Assembly: GCF_009935865.1 (NCBI RefSeq) | Contig: NZ_QWEL01000003.1 | Span: 248,001-312,000, forward strand | Source of the DNA: Odoribacter sp. Z80 | GTDB taxonomy: Bacteria > Bacteroidota > Bacteroidia > Bacteroidales > Marinifilaceae | Reading direction: 5' to 3' | Length of the DNA: 64,000 nt | Program-made: the position numbers and the translations under genes | The notes under the pieces: model-generated | What the model was told of the DNA's origin: nothing | The model's database searches: none | What the model saw: only the letters and a program-made list of their open reading frames with translations | In this document: positions 1 through 9,106 of the stretch, piece by piece | How positions within the stretch are numbered: position 1 is the stretch's first letter | Layout of the letters: every line of letters begins with the position of its first letter

Positions 1-2
1 TG

Positions 3-734
3 TTTAAAAAGAAAGCGAAAGAATTCGGTGCTTTAAACAACTATCATAACCGAAACGGCCAGGCTCCAATGGCCGATTCGGCAGTCCGGGAGAAGCATTA
101 CCGGGAGATTCAGGATAAATACGGAGTTCGCCAGAATCAATCCGTTCCTTTATACCATCCGACTAATCTGACAATCCCGGCACGATACGGGCGAGACGGA
201 AGTTTGGTTGCTATTGACCGGGATTCTGCCGGTTATTTATGGATACGTATGGCTAAATTAGAAGGGAAATGGATTGTTCCGGCAAAATATGTAGAACGAC
301 TGGAAAAGACAGATTTTCAGAAATTAATTTTTATAGACCGGACTAACCAAAACATAGTCACTCTGGAAAAAGGTACTACCGCATGGTTAATTCGCAGCAT
401 GAATCCGGTAACTACCGGCATGAAGCGACCTCCATATCATTGGGAAACTCCGACAGGAATTTATGTCGTACGGGGAAAATTGGAGAAGATGTATTATTTG
501 AATGACGGTAACCATGAAATTGCTGGCTATGCTCCCTGGGCTACCCGCTTTTCAGGAGGTGCTTATTTACATGGTGTTCCGGTTGCCTACCCTAACCGGA
601 AAGTGTATGAATGGAGCGGGTCATTGGGAACCACACCCCGTTCCCATATGTGCGTAAGAAACGCTACTTCACATGCAAAGTTTATTTTTGATTGGGCTCC
701 AGTAGGAAAAACCCTTGTTATTGTATATGATTAA
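3..734 (+). CDS. L,D-transpeptidase (YkuD-type) domain protein, 5' end outside window
   Basis: The reading frame is open from the first bases of the window, so the true start lies upstream; an internal Met at 69 is not preferred. The C-terminal half looks like a YkuD catalytic domain, which cross-links or anchors peptidoglycan stem peptides in the periplasm. It has an early ETPTGIYVV strand, a conserved His in YLHGVP, and the catalytic segment SHMCVRN (Cys about residue 195 counted from the Met at 69). The family consensus there is SHGCVR, so Gly is replaced by Met. The next gene, 6 bases downstream, is another cell-wall enzyme of the same broad class, suggesting a two-gene cell-envelope unit. 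Confidence 0.8.
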   Translation, partial: FKKKAKEFGALNNYHNRNGQAPMADSAVREKHYREIQDKYGVRQNQSVPLYHPTNLTIPARYGRDGSLVAIDRDSAGYLWIRMAKLEGKWIVPAKYVERLEKTDFQKLIFIDRTNQNIVTLEKGTTAWLIRSMNPVTTGMKRPPYHWETPTGIYVVRGKLEKMYYLNDGNHEIAGYAPWATRFSGGAYLHGVPVAYPNRKVYEWSGSLGTTPRSHMCVRNATSHAKFIFDWAPVGKTLVIVYD

Positions 735-740
735 ACAAAA

Positions 741-1403
741 ATGAAAAAAATTAAATTCTTATTTTTATTGGTGTGCTGTTATAAATTTGTATGGGGCAAT
801 CATCTGCCGGGAACCATGCAAACCGAAAGTCAGAAATTATATCAAGAGTTGAAATTAGAGGGAATTATCGGCTTTCCTGCCTTCCAACAGGCCATCGCCG
901 GTTACAATAAATTCTCCGGAAATAAAAAGAATCATTTATTGGCTCTGATTGATTTTACCAAACCATCTACCGAAAAAAGATTTTGTGTTATTGATTTGAA
1001 ACAGAAGAAAATACTGTTTCCCTCTTATGTTGCTCACGGCAGGGGAAGCGGAGAAAAATACGCAGTTTCATTTTCCAACCAACCCGGTTCTTATAAAAGC
1101 TCTCTGGGATTTTACCGGACCGGAAACACTTATTCGGGTAAAAACGGTTATTCTTTACTGTTAGACGGTCTGGAGAAAGGAGTTAACGATAAAGCACGCG
1201 AACGGGCAATCGTCATCCACGGTGCCGCCTATGCCGATCCGACCGTATTAAACACCCAAAACCGTCTGGGCCGCAGTCTGGGATGTCCGGCTCTTCCCCC
1301 TGCCATCAGCCGGCAAGTCATTGACACAATCAAAGAAGGTGCTTTACTTTACATTCATGGAATAAACAACCCCCATTTTTATTCATCTTCTCTGTCCGGA
1401 TAA
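741..1403 (+). CDS. Murein L,D-transpeptidase catalytic domain family protein (YkuD_2)
   Basis: This 220-residue exported protein starts with a signal peptide (MKKIKFLFLLVCCYKFVWG). The body resembles the YkuD_2 family: FCVIDLKQKK early, then AHGRGSGEKYA, VIHGAAYAD and the nucleophile motif GRSLGCPALP with Cys at about residue 182. Proteins of this type are predicted to act on peptidoglycan in the periplasm, but the exact substrate is not established from sequence. It follows the preceding L,D-transpeptidase by 6 bases and is probably cotranscribed. The ATG at 741 is chosen because the signal peptide begins there. Confidence 0.82.
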   Translation: MKKIKFLFLLVCCYKFVWGNHLPGTMQTESQKLYQELKLEGIIGFPAFQQAIAGYNKFSGNKKNHLLALIDFTKPSTEKRFCVIDLKQKKILFPSYVAHGRGSGEKYAVSFSNQPGSYKSSLGFYRTGNTYSGKNGYSLLLDGLEKGVNDKARERAIVIHGAAYADPTVLNTQNRLGRSLGCPALPPAISRQVIDTIKEGALLYIHGINNPHFYSSSLSG

Positions 1404-1443
1404 CTATCTGTGTTTTAAATCGTAATAATTTTCTAACGACACC

Positions 1444-1474
1444 TTTAAATTGTCAATTAATTACAGTAGATTTG
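1444..1474 (+). promoter_or_regulatory. Candidate promoter of speA
   Basis: TAGATTTG at 1467-1474 matches the Bacteroidetes -7 element TAnnTTTG. A weak -33 element (TTTA, 1444-1447) lies 19 bases upstream. The start of speA is 44 bases downstream. The -33 box is imperfect, so this is a moderate call. Confidence 0.5.
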
Positions 1475-1517
1475 CACGAAATTTAAAAAACAATTTTATC
1501 GACATCAACACAGGGAA

Positions 1518-3407
1518 ATGAGAAAATGGAGTATTGACGATTCAACAGAACTTTACAACATCAATGGTTGGGGGTTGAATTATTTTTCAATTAATGAAAA
1601 AGGGCATGTTGCAGTGACACCAAAATCAGGCGGACCTTCAATTGATTTAAAGGAATTAATGGAAGAATTACAGGTCCGCGATGTAGCAGCTCCGGTACTC
1701 TTAAGATTTCCGGACATCCTTGACAATCGAATAGAAAAAATCTCCAATTGTTTTGAATTTGCAGCCAAAGAATACGGATATACAGCCAAGAATTTTATTA
1801 TCTATCCCATTAAAGTCAACCAAATGCGTCCGGTGGTGGAAGAAATTGTCAGCCACGGAAATAAATTCAATATAGGACTTGAAGCCGGTTCTAAACCTGA
1901 ACTGCACGCAGTTCTCTCTATTGACATCGACGATGATGCCATGATTATTTGTAACGGCTATAAAGACGAAAGCTATATCGAATTAGCTCTGTTAGCCCAA
2001 AAAATGGGGAAACGCATCTTTTTAGTTGTAGAAAAATTGATAGAGTTAAAGACGATTGCACGCCTGGCGAAGAAAATGAATATAAAACCCAACATCGGCA
2101 TTCGCATAAAATTAGCCAGTTCCGGTAGTGGAAAATGGGAAGAATCAGGAGGAGATGTCAGTAAATTCGGAGTAAATTCAAGCGAATTGCTGGAAGCTCT
2201 GGAGATTCTGAAGAAAAATAAAATGTCGGATTGTCTGCAATTGATTCATTTCCATATCGGTAGCCAGGTTACCAATATCCGGCGTATTAAAACTGCTTTG
2301 AAAGAAGCCTCCCAATTCTATGTAGAACTCAAAAAAATAGGTTACAATATTCATTTCGTAGACATAGGAGGCGGATTGGGAGTAGATTATGACGGTACCC
2401 GCTCGGCAACTTCCAACAGCATGAATTATTCCATCCAGGAATATGTCAATGATGCCGTTTCTTCAATTGTTGATGCCTGTGAGAAAAACGAATTACCTCA
2501 ACCGAATATCATTACAGAATCCGGTCGTTCCTTGACAGCCCATCACTCAGTGTTAGTATTCGAAGCCCTTGCCAGCACCAGTCTGCCTGCTTTTGACGAA
2601 AATGAAGAAGTAGAACAAGATGCCCATGAATTAGTCAAAGAACTTTATGACCTTTGGGAAAATCTGAACCAGCCGCGTTTACTGGAAACCTGGCATGACG
2701 CTTTGCAATGCCGGGAGGATGCCCTCAACCTGTTTAATCTGGGCCTGATTGACTTACGGACCCGGGCCCAGGTGGAAAGACTCTTTTGGTCAGTAGCCCG
2801 TGAAGTATATGAAATGGCTGAAACAACCAAACACGCCCCGGATGAATTAAAAAAAATTGCCAAGATGTTACCGGATAAATATTTTTGTAATTTTTCTTTA
2901 TTCCAATCTTTACCCGATTCCTGGGCAATAGACCAAATATTCCCCATTATGCCGATTTCCCGTTTGAATGAACAACCGACTAAATCAGCTACAATTCAAG
3001 ATATTACGTGTGACTCGGACGGAAAAATCAATAATTTCATCTCTACCCGTAATTTCTCCTACCATCTGCCTGTTCATGAACTGAACAGCAAAGAACCCTA
3101 TTACTTCGGAGTTTTTCTGGTAGGCGCCTATCAGGAAATATTGGGTGATTTACACAATTTGTTCGGAGATACCAACGCCGTGCACATCAAAGTAAAGAAC
3201 GGAGAATATATCATAGATAAGATTATTGAAGGAGAAACCGTTGCAGATGTACTTGAATATGTTCAATTTACACCTAAGAAAATGGCCCGTACAGTAGAAG
3301 TGTGGGTAACCACCTCTATGAAGAAAGGAATTATCTCACCGGAAGAAGGCCGGGAATTTCTTTCCAACTATCGTTCAGGACTATACGGATATACTTATCT
3401 GGAATAA
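1518..3407 (+). CDS. speA: Biosynthetic arginine decarboxylase
   Basis: This 629-residue, PLP-dependent enzyme decarboxylates arginine to agmatine, the first step of the agmatine route to putrescine and spermidine. The length fits the SpeA family. The N-terminal alanine-racemase-like barrel carries the PLP lysine in YPIKVNQ (Lys about 99). The substrate and cofactor region shows LIHFHIGSQ and VDIGGGLGVDY, followed by the family's long C-terminal beta domain. The gene stands alone, with a candidate promoter just upstream and a hairpin terminator just downstream. Cytoplasmic. No polyamine genes adjoin it. Confidence 0.95.
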   Translation: MRKWSIDDSTELYNINGWGLNYFSINEKGHVAVTPKSGGPSIDLKELMEELQVRDVAAPVLLRFPDILDNRIEKISNCFEFAAKEYGYTAKNFIIYPIKVNQMRPVVEEIVSHGNKFNIGLEAGSKPELHAVLSIDIDDDAMIICNGYKDESYIELALLAQKMGKRIFLVVEKLIELKTIARLAKKMNIKPNIGIRIKLASSGSGKWEESGGDVSKFGVNSSELLEALEILKKNKMSDCLQLIHFHIGSQVTNIRRIKTALKEASQFYVELKKIGYNIHFVDIGGGLGVDYDGTRSATSNSMNYSIQEYVNDAVSSIVDACEKNELPQPNIITESGRSLTAHHSVLVFEALASTSLPAFDENEEVEQDAHELVKELYDLWENLNQPRLLETWHDALQCREDALNLFNLGLIDLRTRAQVERLFWSVAREVYEMAETTKHAPDELKKIAKMLPDKYFCNFSLFQSLPDSWAIDQIFPIMPISRLNEQPTKSATIQDITCDSDGKINNFISTRNFSYHLPVHELNSKEPYYFGVFLVGAYQEILGDLHNLFGDTNAVHIKVKNGEYIIDKIIEGETVADVLEYVQFTPKKMARTVEVWVTTSMKKGIISPEEGREFLSNYRSGLYGYTYLE

Positions 3408-3439
3408 AAACAAAAACACCATTTTCACCCAAAATAAGA

Positions 3440-3465
3440 ATGGGACTGGTGAAAACCAGTCCCAT
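3440..3465. terminator. Bidirectional intrinsic terminator between speA and the M20 peptidase
   Basis: Two perfect 10-base arms (ATGGGACTGG / CCAGTCCCAT) flank a six-base loop. AT-rich sequence follows on both sides. It sits between two converging genes and can serve both. Confidence 0.75.
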
Positions 3466-3483
3466 ATTTATTTTAAAGAATTT

Positions 3484-4848
3484 CTATTTCTCTGTAAAGT
3501 ACTTATAGAACAAAGGAATCGTGCGAATCCCGTTAAAAAATTGTTCCAGCGGATAATTTTCATTCGGAGAATGAATGGCATCCGAACCCAGACCAAAGCC
3601 CATCAAAATAGATTTTATCCCCAATACTTCCTCAAAAGTAGCAATGATAGGAATGCTACCTCCTGAACGAACCGGAACAGGCTGTTTTCCATATACTTCT
3701 TCATAAGCTTTTTCAGCAGCCTGATAAGCCGGTAAATCAATCGGGCATACATAAGAAGGACCGCCATGCAGATATTTCACCTTGGCTGTAACATATTCCG
3801 GGGTAATCGAGGTGAAATAATCCTGAAATAATTTCGCTATCTTTTCATGCTTTTGGTTGGGAACCAAACGGCAACTTACTTTGGCATGAGCAACAGACGG
3901 CAAAACCGTTTTCGCTCCTTCTCCTGTATATCCTCCCCAAATACCACAGATGTCAAATGTTGGACGAATACCAGTTCTTTCGTTTGTTGAAAAACCTTCT
4001 TCGCCATGTACGGATTTAATACCTAAAGATTTTTCATAAGCTTTCAGTTCAAAAGGTGCTTTTGCCATTTTAGCCCGTTCTTCCGGACTCACTTCAAGAA
4101 CATCATCGTAAAAGCCGGGTATGGTGATATGTCCTTTATCGTCAATCATCTCTCCCAGCATTTTACAAAGTACATTAATGGGATTTGCCACGGCTCCGCC
4201 AAAAATACCTGAATGTAAATCAGCATTTGGTCCGGTCATCTCAATTTCCCAATAGGCCAAACCTCTCAACCCTGTTGTTATAGAAGGAACATCCGGAGCT
4301 ATCATACTGGTATCCGAAACTAATATGATGTCTGCTTTCAACATCTCTTTATGCATCCTGCAAAATTCCGGTAAACTGGGAGATCCGATTTCTTCTTCCC
4401 CTTCCAACATAAACTTCACATTGCATTTCAGGTTTCCCGTTTTTACCATATATTCAAAAGCCTTCGCATGCATAAAAGCCTGTCCTTTGTCATCATCCGC
4501 CCCTCTGGCCCAAATCTTCCCATCCTGAATAACCGGTTCAAAAGGATCTGTCCGCCACTGCTCGACAGGATCTACAGGCATCACATCCATGTGCCCGTAT
4601 ACCAGGACAGTAGGCAAAGACGGGTCTATAATTTTCTCACCATAAGTAACGGGATTTCCTTTTGTTTCATAAACTTCGGCCTTATCAGCTCCTGCCTCCA
4701 ATAACAATGACTTCCACTTTTCAGCACATTTATACATGTCTGCCTTATGTTCCACCTCAGAAGAGATGGAAGGAATCCGGATAAGTTCAAACAGTTCCTT
4801 CAAAAACCGTTCCTTATTCTCTTCAATGTAATTTTCTATTGTCTTCAT
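3484..4848 (-). CDS. M20 family metallodipeptidase
   Basis: This 454-residue cytoplasmic enzyme belongs to the M20 family of zinc-dependent dipeptidases and carboxypeptidases. Metal and catalytic motifs are clear: VYGHMDVMP (zinc His and catalytic Asp), RGADDDKGQ (bridging Asp) and LEGEEEIGSP (catalytic base and zinc Glu), with a dimerisation domain inserted in the middle. The length matches the dipeptidase branch (PepV/CNDP-like) rather than shorter acetylornithine deacetylases. Substrate specificity cannot be read from the sequence. The gene is divergent from prs and converges on speA. Confidence 0.88.
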   Translation of the reverse strand: MKTIENYIEENKERFLKELFELIRIPSISSEVEHKADMYKCAEKWKSLLLEAGADKAEVYETKGNPVTYGEKIIDPSLPTVLVYGHMDVMPVDPVEQWRTDPFEPVIQDGKIWARGADDDKGQAFMHAKAFEYMVKTGNLKCNVKFMLEGEEEIGSPSLPEFCRMHKEMLKADIILVSDTSMIAPDVPSITTGLRGLAYWEIEMTGPNADLHSGIFGGAVANPINVLCKMLGEMIDDKGHITIPGFYDDVLEVSPEERAKMAKAPFELKAYEKSLGIKSVHGEEGFSTNERTGIRPTFDICGIWGGYTGEGAKTVLPSVAHAKVSCRLVPNQKHEKIAKLFQDYFTSITPEYVTAKVKYLHGGPSYVCPIDLPAYQAAEKAYEEVYGKQPVPVRSGGSIPIIATFEEVLGIKSILMGFGLGSDAIHSPNENYPLEQFFNGIRTIPLFYKYFTEK

Positions 4849-4987
4849 CAGTTATAATTTAAAAATAAAATTCCTGGCTACGGGTATAAAGATAAAATAA
4901 AAAGGAGAAAATAAAAAGGAATTGCTTTTCCCTTTTGAACAAGCCACCGGAATTCCTTAAGAGACATAAATTATTTTCAATATTCAA

Positions 4988-5018
4988 TTTCCAATTTCTA
5001 ATTTATTACTTACTTTTG
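4988..5018 (+). promoter_or_regulatory. Candidate promoter of prs
   Basis: TACTTTTG (5011-5018) matches TAnnTTTG, with TTTC (4988-4991) 19 bases upstream as a near-consensus -33 element. It lies 48 bases before the prs start. Confidence 0.55.
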
Positions 5019-5066
5019 TTGAACTATTAGAGCGTCTTTATAACAAATATTTGAAACGGCTAAATT

Positions 5067-6005
5067 ATGTCAGATCTTTCCGAAGTTAAAATTTTTTCCG
5101 GGGAAAACAGCAAATACATTGCTGAGAAAATAGCTAAATCCATAAACCTGGAACTCGGTCAAAAAACTTTATTACATTTCAGTGACGGAGAATTCGCAAC
5201 AGCTTATGATGAAACAGTCCGAGGAGACCATGTTTTCATTGTACAATCTACTTTTCCGCCCAGTGATAACCTTATGGAGTTATTAATGATGATTGATGCT
5301 GCCAAACGGGCATCGGCCTATAAAGTTGTCGCTGTAATTCCTTATTTCGGCTTTGCACGCCAGGACCGCAAAGATCGTCCCCGTGTAGCAATCGGAGCCA
5401 AATTAGTTGCAAATTTATTACATGCAGCCGGTGTGGACCGCATTATGACCATGGACCTTCACGCTGACCAGATTCAGGGATTTTTCGATATTCCGGTAGA
5501 CCACTTGTACGGTTCTTCTGTATTAGCTCCCTATATCCGTTCATTAAAATTAGAAGACCTGGCTATTGCTTCTCCGGACATCGGTGGTTCTAAACGAGCC
5601 AATTCGTGGGCAAAATTTTTCGACTCCGGGTTGATTATTTGCCACAAAACCCGCGAAAGACCCAATGAAGTAGCTGATATGAAAGTCATCGGAGACGTTA
5701 AGGGTAAGAATATCGTCATTGTAGACGATATGATAGACACAGCCGGTACCATCTGTAAAGCTGCCGGTATTCTGAAAGATAAAGGAGCTAAAAGTGTACG
5801 TGCTGTAGCAACACATGCCGTCCTTTCCGGCAAAGCCTATGAAAATATAGAAAAATCAGCTTTAGACGAAGTGGCGTTTACTGATTCCATTCCATTGAAA
5901 CAGGAATGTTCAAAAATCAAGATCATCTCCGTTGCCGATATATTTGCAGAGACTATCCGCAATGTGGTTGAGCATAAATCCATCAGTGACCACTTTATTC
6001 TTTAA
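5067..6005 (+). CDS. prs: Ribose-phosphate pyrophosphokinase (PRPP synthetase)
   Basis: This 312-residue cytoplasmic enzyme transfers pyrophosphate from ATP to ribose 5-phosphate, giving PRPP for purine, pyrimidine, histidine, tryptophan and NAD synthesis. Diagnostic segments are FARQDRKDRPR, the metal/ATP region MDLHADQIQGFFDIP, and the PRPP-binding loop VIVDDMIDTAGT. Length is typical of class I enzymes. It is monocistronic, with its own candidate promoter and a strong terminator directly after the stop. Confidence 0.97.
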   Translation: MSDLSEVKIFSGENSKYIAEKIAKSINLELGQKTLLHFSDGEFATAYDETVRGDHVFIVQSTFPPSDNLMELLMMIDAAKRASAYKVVAVIPYFGFARQDRKDRPRVAIGAKLVANLLHAAGVDRIMTMDLHADQIQGFFDIPVDHLYGSSVLAPYIRSLKLEDLAIASPDIGGSKRANSWAKFFDSGLIICHKTRERPNEVADMKVIGDVKGKNIVIVDDMIDTAGTICKAAGILKDKGAKSVRAVATHAVLSGKAYENIEKSALDEVAFTDSIPLKQECSKIKIISVADIFAETIRNVVEHKSISDHFIL

Positions 6006-6024
6006 GAAACCTGATATCCAACAA

Positions 6025-6056
6025 AAAGCGAAGCCTTACAGCTTCGCTTTCTTTTT
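6025..6056 (+). terminator. Intrinsic terminator of prs
   Basis: Ten-base perfect arms AAAGCGAAGC / GCTTCGCTTT with a six-base loop are followed by CTTTTT. The stem begins 19 bases after the prs stop codon. Confidence 0.85.
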
Positions 6057-6098
6057 ATAGTGAATTTTCATATTTTTGTGAAAAGCAAATAACTCATT

Positions 6099-6968
6099 AT
6101 GATAAGTACAGAGGATAAAGCCCGGTTCTTAAAATTTCAAATTAACGAAATAACCGAATATCACATCTATAAACGCCTTGCCCAATTTCATAAGAAAGAA
6201 GAAAACAGGCAAATTCTGGCGGAATTATCCAAAGAAGAATTGAGTCATTATCAACTTTTAAAAAAGTTTACCGGTGAACTTCCTCCCCCAAAGATGGGAA
6301 GAGTCCGTCTATATACCTGGATTGCCCGATTCTTCGGACTTACATTCAGTATCAAACTAATGGAAAGGGGAGAAAAAATGGCCCAACAAGCCTATAGCAC
6401 TCATAATGAATGGAAAGAATTACAACAAATAGCAAATGAAGAAAAGACTCATGAAACCAAACTCATTGCACTCATAAATGAAGAAGGTTTGAATTACATG
6501 GGCTCTGTAGTTTTGGGACTAAATGACGCACTGGTGGAATTTACCGGGGCTTTGGCCGGATATACATTTGCCTTGCAACATTCCAAACTGGTTGCCCTTA
6601 CAGGCGCCATTACCGGCATAGCTGCCGCATTATCCATGGCGGCCTCCGAATATCTCTCTACCCGAACAGAAAATGACCCCGCTAAAAATGCCATCAAAGC
6701 CGCTGTCTATACGGGTATTGCCTATATTATCACAGTAACCGTCCTTATTTTGCCTTTCGTATTGCTGAACAATGTTTACTGGGGATTAGGCATTTGTCTT
6801 CTGGGGGCACTGCTGATTATAGCCATTTTCAATTATTACTATTCAGTAGTAAAAAGTGAAAACTTCAAACAACGTTTTATAGAAATGAGTTGTATCAGTT
6901 TAGGTATTGCAACAATCAGTTTCTTTATCGGATATGCCCTGAGAATATTTACAGGAATAGAATTATAA
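6099..6968 (+). CDS. Ferritin-like/VIT1-CCC1 fusion, putative iron or manganese transporter
   Basis: The 289-residue protein joins two parts. Residues about 1-130 resemble a rubrerythrin/ferritin-like helical bundle, with acidic and His metal-ligand candidates in NEITEYHIY, EELSHYQLL and NEEKTHETK. Residues about 135-289 form a VIT1/CCC1-type membrane domain with DALVEFTGALAG and several hydrophobic helices. Family members are predicted to move Fe(II) or Mn(II) across the cytoplasmic membrane, with the soluble domain binding metal. TATTTTTG at 6071-6078 is a possible -7 box, overlapping the end of the prs terminator region. The direction of transport and the metal are inference. Confidence 0.85.
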   Translation: MISTEDKARFLKFQINEITEYHIYKRLAQFHKKEENRQILAELSKEELSHYQLLKKFTGELPPPKMGRVRLYTWIARFFGLTFSIKLMERGEKMAQQAYSTHNEWKELQQIANEEKTHETKLIALINEEGLNYMGSVVLGLNDALVEFTGALAGYTFALQHSKLVALTGAITGIAAALSMAASEYLSTRTENDPAKNAIKAAVYTGIAYIITVTVLILPFVLLNNVYWGLGICLLGALLIIAIFNYYYSVVKSENFKQRFIEMSCISLGIATISFFIGYALRIFTGIEL

Positions 6969-6969
6969 A

Positions 6970-7365
6970 CTATTTCACAGGATATACCCAGGTAAGTTCT
7001 TTCCCCTCTTCCCGAACAATCCGGTTTAAAGCCACCTGGGCTTCTTCCCGGGTTTCATAACCGTCATAAGTCACCATGTTCAGGTTATAAAAAGGCAATA
7101 TTCTGGAATCATATCCCTCATTCAACAATTTATCATGTAAACGGTCGGCATTCTCCTGAATTTTAAAACAACCGGCAACCAAATAATAATTTGCCTGTTT
7201 TACGACAGGTTGAGGTTCTTCTTTTTCTTCTTCAACAGGCACTGTTTTCTCTATTTCCACAACCTCAACTTGCTTTGGCGTCAATACTTCCTTAGCTTTT
7301 TTCTTCTTACAAGAACTAAACAGTCCGAAAACAGAGAGAACCAATAAAATAGCAATTATTCTCAT
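6970..7365 (-). CDS. SPOR-domain lipoprotein
   Basis: This 131-residue protein begins with a lipoprotein signal (MRIIAILLVLSVFGLFSSC, lipobox Cys about 19), a Lys-rich stretch and a Glu/Pro/Val-rich linker. A C-terminal SPOR domain covers residues about 60-131 (YYLVAGCFKIQENADRL at its start). SPOR domains bind denuded glycan strands at division sites, so an envelope or septal role is likely. It converges tail-to-tail with the VIT1-type gene, one base apart. A second SPOR lipoprotein lies at 28.85 kb. Confidence 0.85.
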   Translation of the reverse strand: MRIIAILLVLSVFGLFSSCKKKKAKEVLTPKQVEVVEIEKTVPVEEEKEEPQPVVKQANYYLVAGCFKIQENADRLHDKLLNEGYDSRILPFYNLNMVTYDGYETREEAQVALNRIVREEGKELTWVYPVK

Positions 7366-7486
7366 AATAAAATCATTTATTCTATCTTACGCATTTATGG
7401 CGATAAAGATAATACTATAAAATAATTTTAACAAATAAGAGAACTGAGAATTCTTGAAATCCTTTAAAATTATTGAGAAAAAGGAC

Positions 7487-8923
7487 TTAACGGCTTTGCC
7501 GAATCAGCCAAAGGCCCATAAAACAGAGAAGTCCGTTTAATAAAAGAATCTCAAAACCAAAACAATAACCCCATAAAAATTGTTCCGAAAAGCGGTCTAT
7601 CCCATAAGATAAAAGAGGGCATATCATACACACCCAAAATAAATAACGGGATTTGACTTCATATTTAGTCAACAAACCAAAAGCAAACAAACCAAGAATA
7701 GGACCATACGTATAACCCACAGCCTTTAATACAGCATTTACCACACTACTGTTATTGAGTTCCCGAAATAAAATAATAACCAAGCACATCAGAAACGAAA
7801 AAGACAAATGCACCAGTATTCTTTTCCATTTTTGGTTTCCGGCTTTAGGATTAATTTTCAGAAAATCTATTGAAAACGAGGTGGTCAAAGCCGTTAAGGA
7901 AGAATCTACTGAAGAATAAGCAGCAGCAGTAATTCCCAATAAAAAAAATACAGCAATAACTACCCCGAAGTGATTCATCGCCAAAAAAGCAAAAACATCA
8001 TCCGTTTTGCCCGGTAAAGCAATTCCCCTGAACGAAGCGAAAAGATATAGCAAAGCTCCCAAAACCAAAAATAAAACATTCGCCCCCAAGAACATAACAG
8101 AAAAAGAAAACATATTCCTCTGGCAATCCCTCAAAGATTTACAGGTCAGATTTTTCTGCATTATATTTTGGTCCAATCCGTTTATGGCAATAGTAATTGC
8201 AATTCCAGCCACAAACTGCTTTATGATGTTATGTTCCGAACGCCAATTAAAATCCATAACTCTGCACCAGGCACTCTCCTGGAGAGTAGCCGTTATAAAT
8301 TTGAAATCATAATCCAAGGCCCGGCAAATGACCAGAATAGTCAACACAACAGAAACCAACATAAATATAGTCTGCAATGCATCCGTCCAGACAATGGTTT
8401 TGATACCGCCACGGAAGGTATAAATCCAAACTAAAACAATAGTAATAAAAACAGTTGCAGCAAAAGGGATGCCGGCTCTGTCAAAAAAAGCCAACTGCAA
8501 CACACCTACAACCAAAAACAGGCGAAAGGAAGCCCCGACCAATTGAGAAATGATAAAGAAAAAAGAACCTATTAAACGGGCCTTTTCTCCGAAACGGGTC
8601 TCTAACCACGTATAAATAGACACTAATTCCAACTTATAAAATAAAGGTAACAAAACCAATGCAATCACCACATATCCAACGCAATTACCTATTACGACCG
8701 GTAAATATGTCCAACCACTATTCCCTACTTCGCCAGGAATGGATATGAAAGTAACCCCCGACAGAGAGGTTCCGATCATTCCAAAAGCGACCAAATACCA
8801 GGGAGAGGTATGACGGGCTGTAAAAAAAGTTTCATTGTCTGCCTTCCGGGAAGTCAGAAAACTAATTATAATCAATAATCCGAAATACCCCAGTAAAATC
8901 GCCAACACAGATTCTGATGACAT
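7487..8923 (-). CDS. Sodium:solute symporter (SSS/SLC5 family)
   Basis: This 478-residue integral membrane protein has about 13 hydrophobic segments. The SSS-family pattern is visible: an N-terminal SRKADNETFFTA segment, then a Gly/Ser-rich helix (GMIGTSLSGVTFISIPG), and later a helix with AAYSSVDSSLTALTTS resembling the sodium-site region. Such proteins couple sodium entry to uptake of sugars, amino acids, vitamins or other organic solutes. The substrate cannot be predicted, and no catabolic gene adjoins it. It is divergent from leuS. Confidence 0.88.
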   Translation of the reverse strand: MSSESVLAILLGYFGLLIIISFLTSRKADNETFFTARHTSPWYLVAFGMIGTSLSGVTFISIPGEVGNSGWTYLPVVIGNCVGYVVIALVLLPLFYKLELVSIYTWLETRFGEKARLIGSFFFIISQLVGASFRLFLVVGVLQLAFFDRAGIPFAATVFITIVLVWIYTFRGGIKTIVWTDALQTIFMLVSVVLTILVICRALDYDFKFITATLQESAWCRVMDFNWRSEHNIIKQFVAGIAITIAINGLDQNIMQKNLTCKSLRDCQRNMFSFSVMFLGANVLFLVLGALLYLFASFRGIALPGKTDDVFAFLAMNHFGVVIAVFFLLGITAAAYSSVDSSLTALTTSFSIDFLKINPKAGNQKWKRILVHLSFSFLMCLVIILFRELNNSSVVNAVLKAVGYTYGPILGLFAFGLLTKYEVKSRYLFWVCMICPLLSYGIDRFSEQFLWGYCFGFEILLLNGLLCFMGLWLIRQSR

Positions 8924-9106
8924 CCTTTTCTTTAATCAGATTTCACATATGGAAAGACGAAAATAATTATTTTTTCAGCCACTTCCCAAATTACTACAAT
9001 AAAAACAAAACAATCCTTATTCCTTTAGCATACAGAGTATAGTATTTCGTCTTTTTCTTTTATACCTTTGTACGCTAAATAAAATCATAAATAAACCAGT
9101 CATATT

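Noticed and set aside
8924-9106. Leader peptide or T-box upstream of leuS
   Set aside because: No Leu-rich short frame with a following terminator and no T-box-like anticodon loop or AGGGTGG-like sequence is visible.
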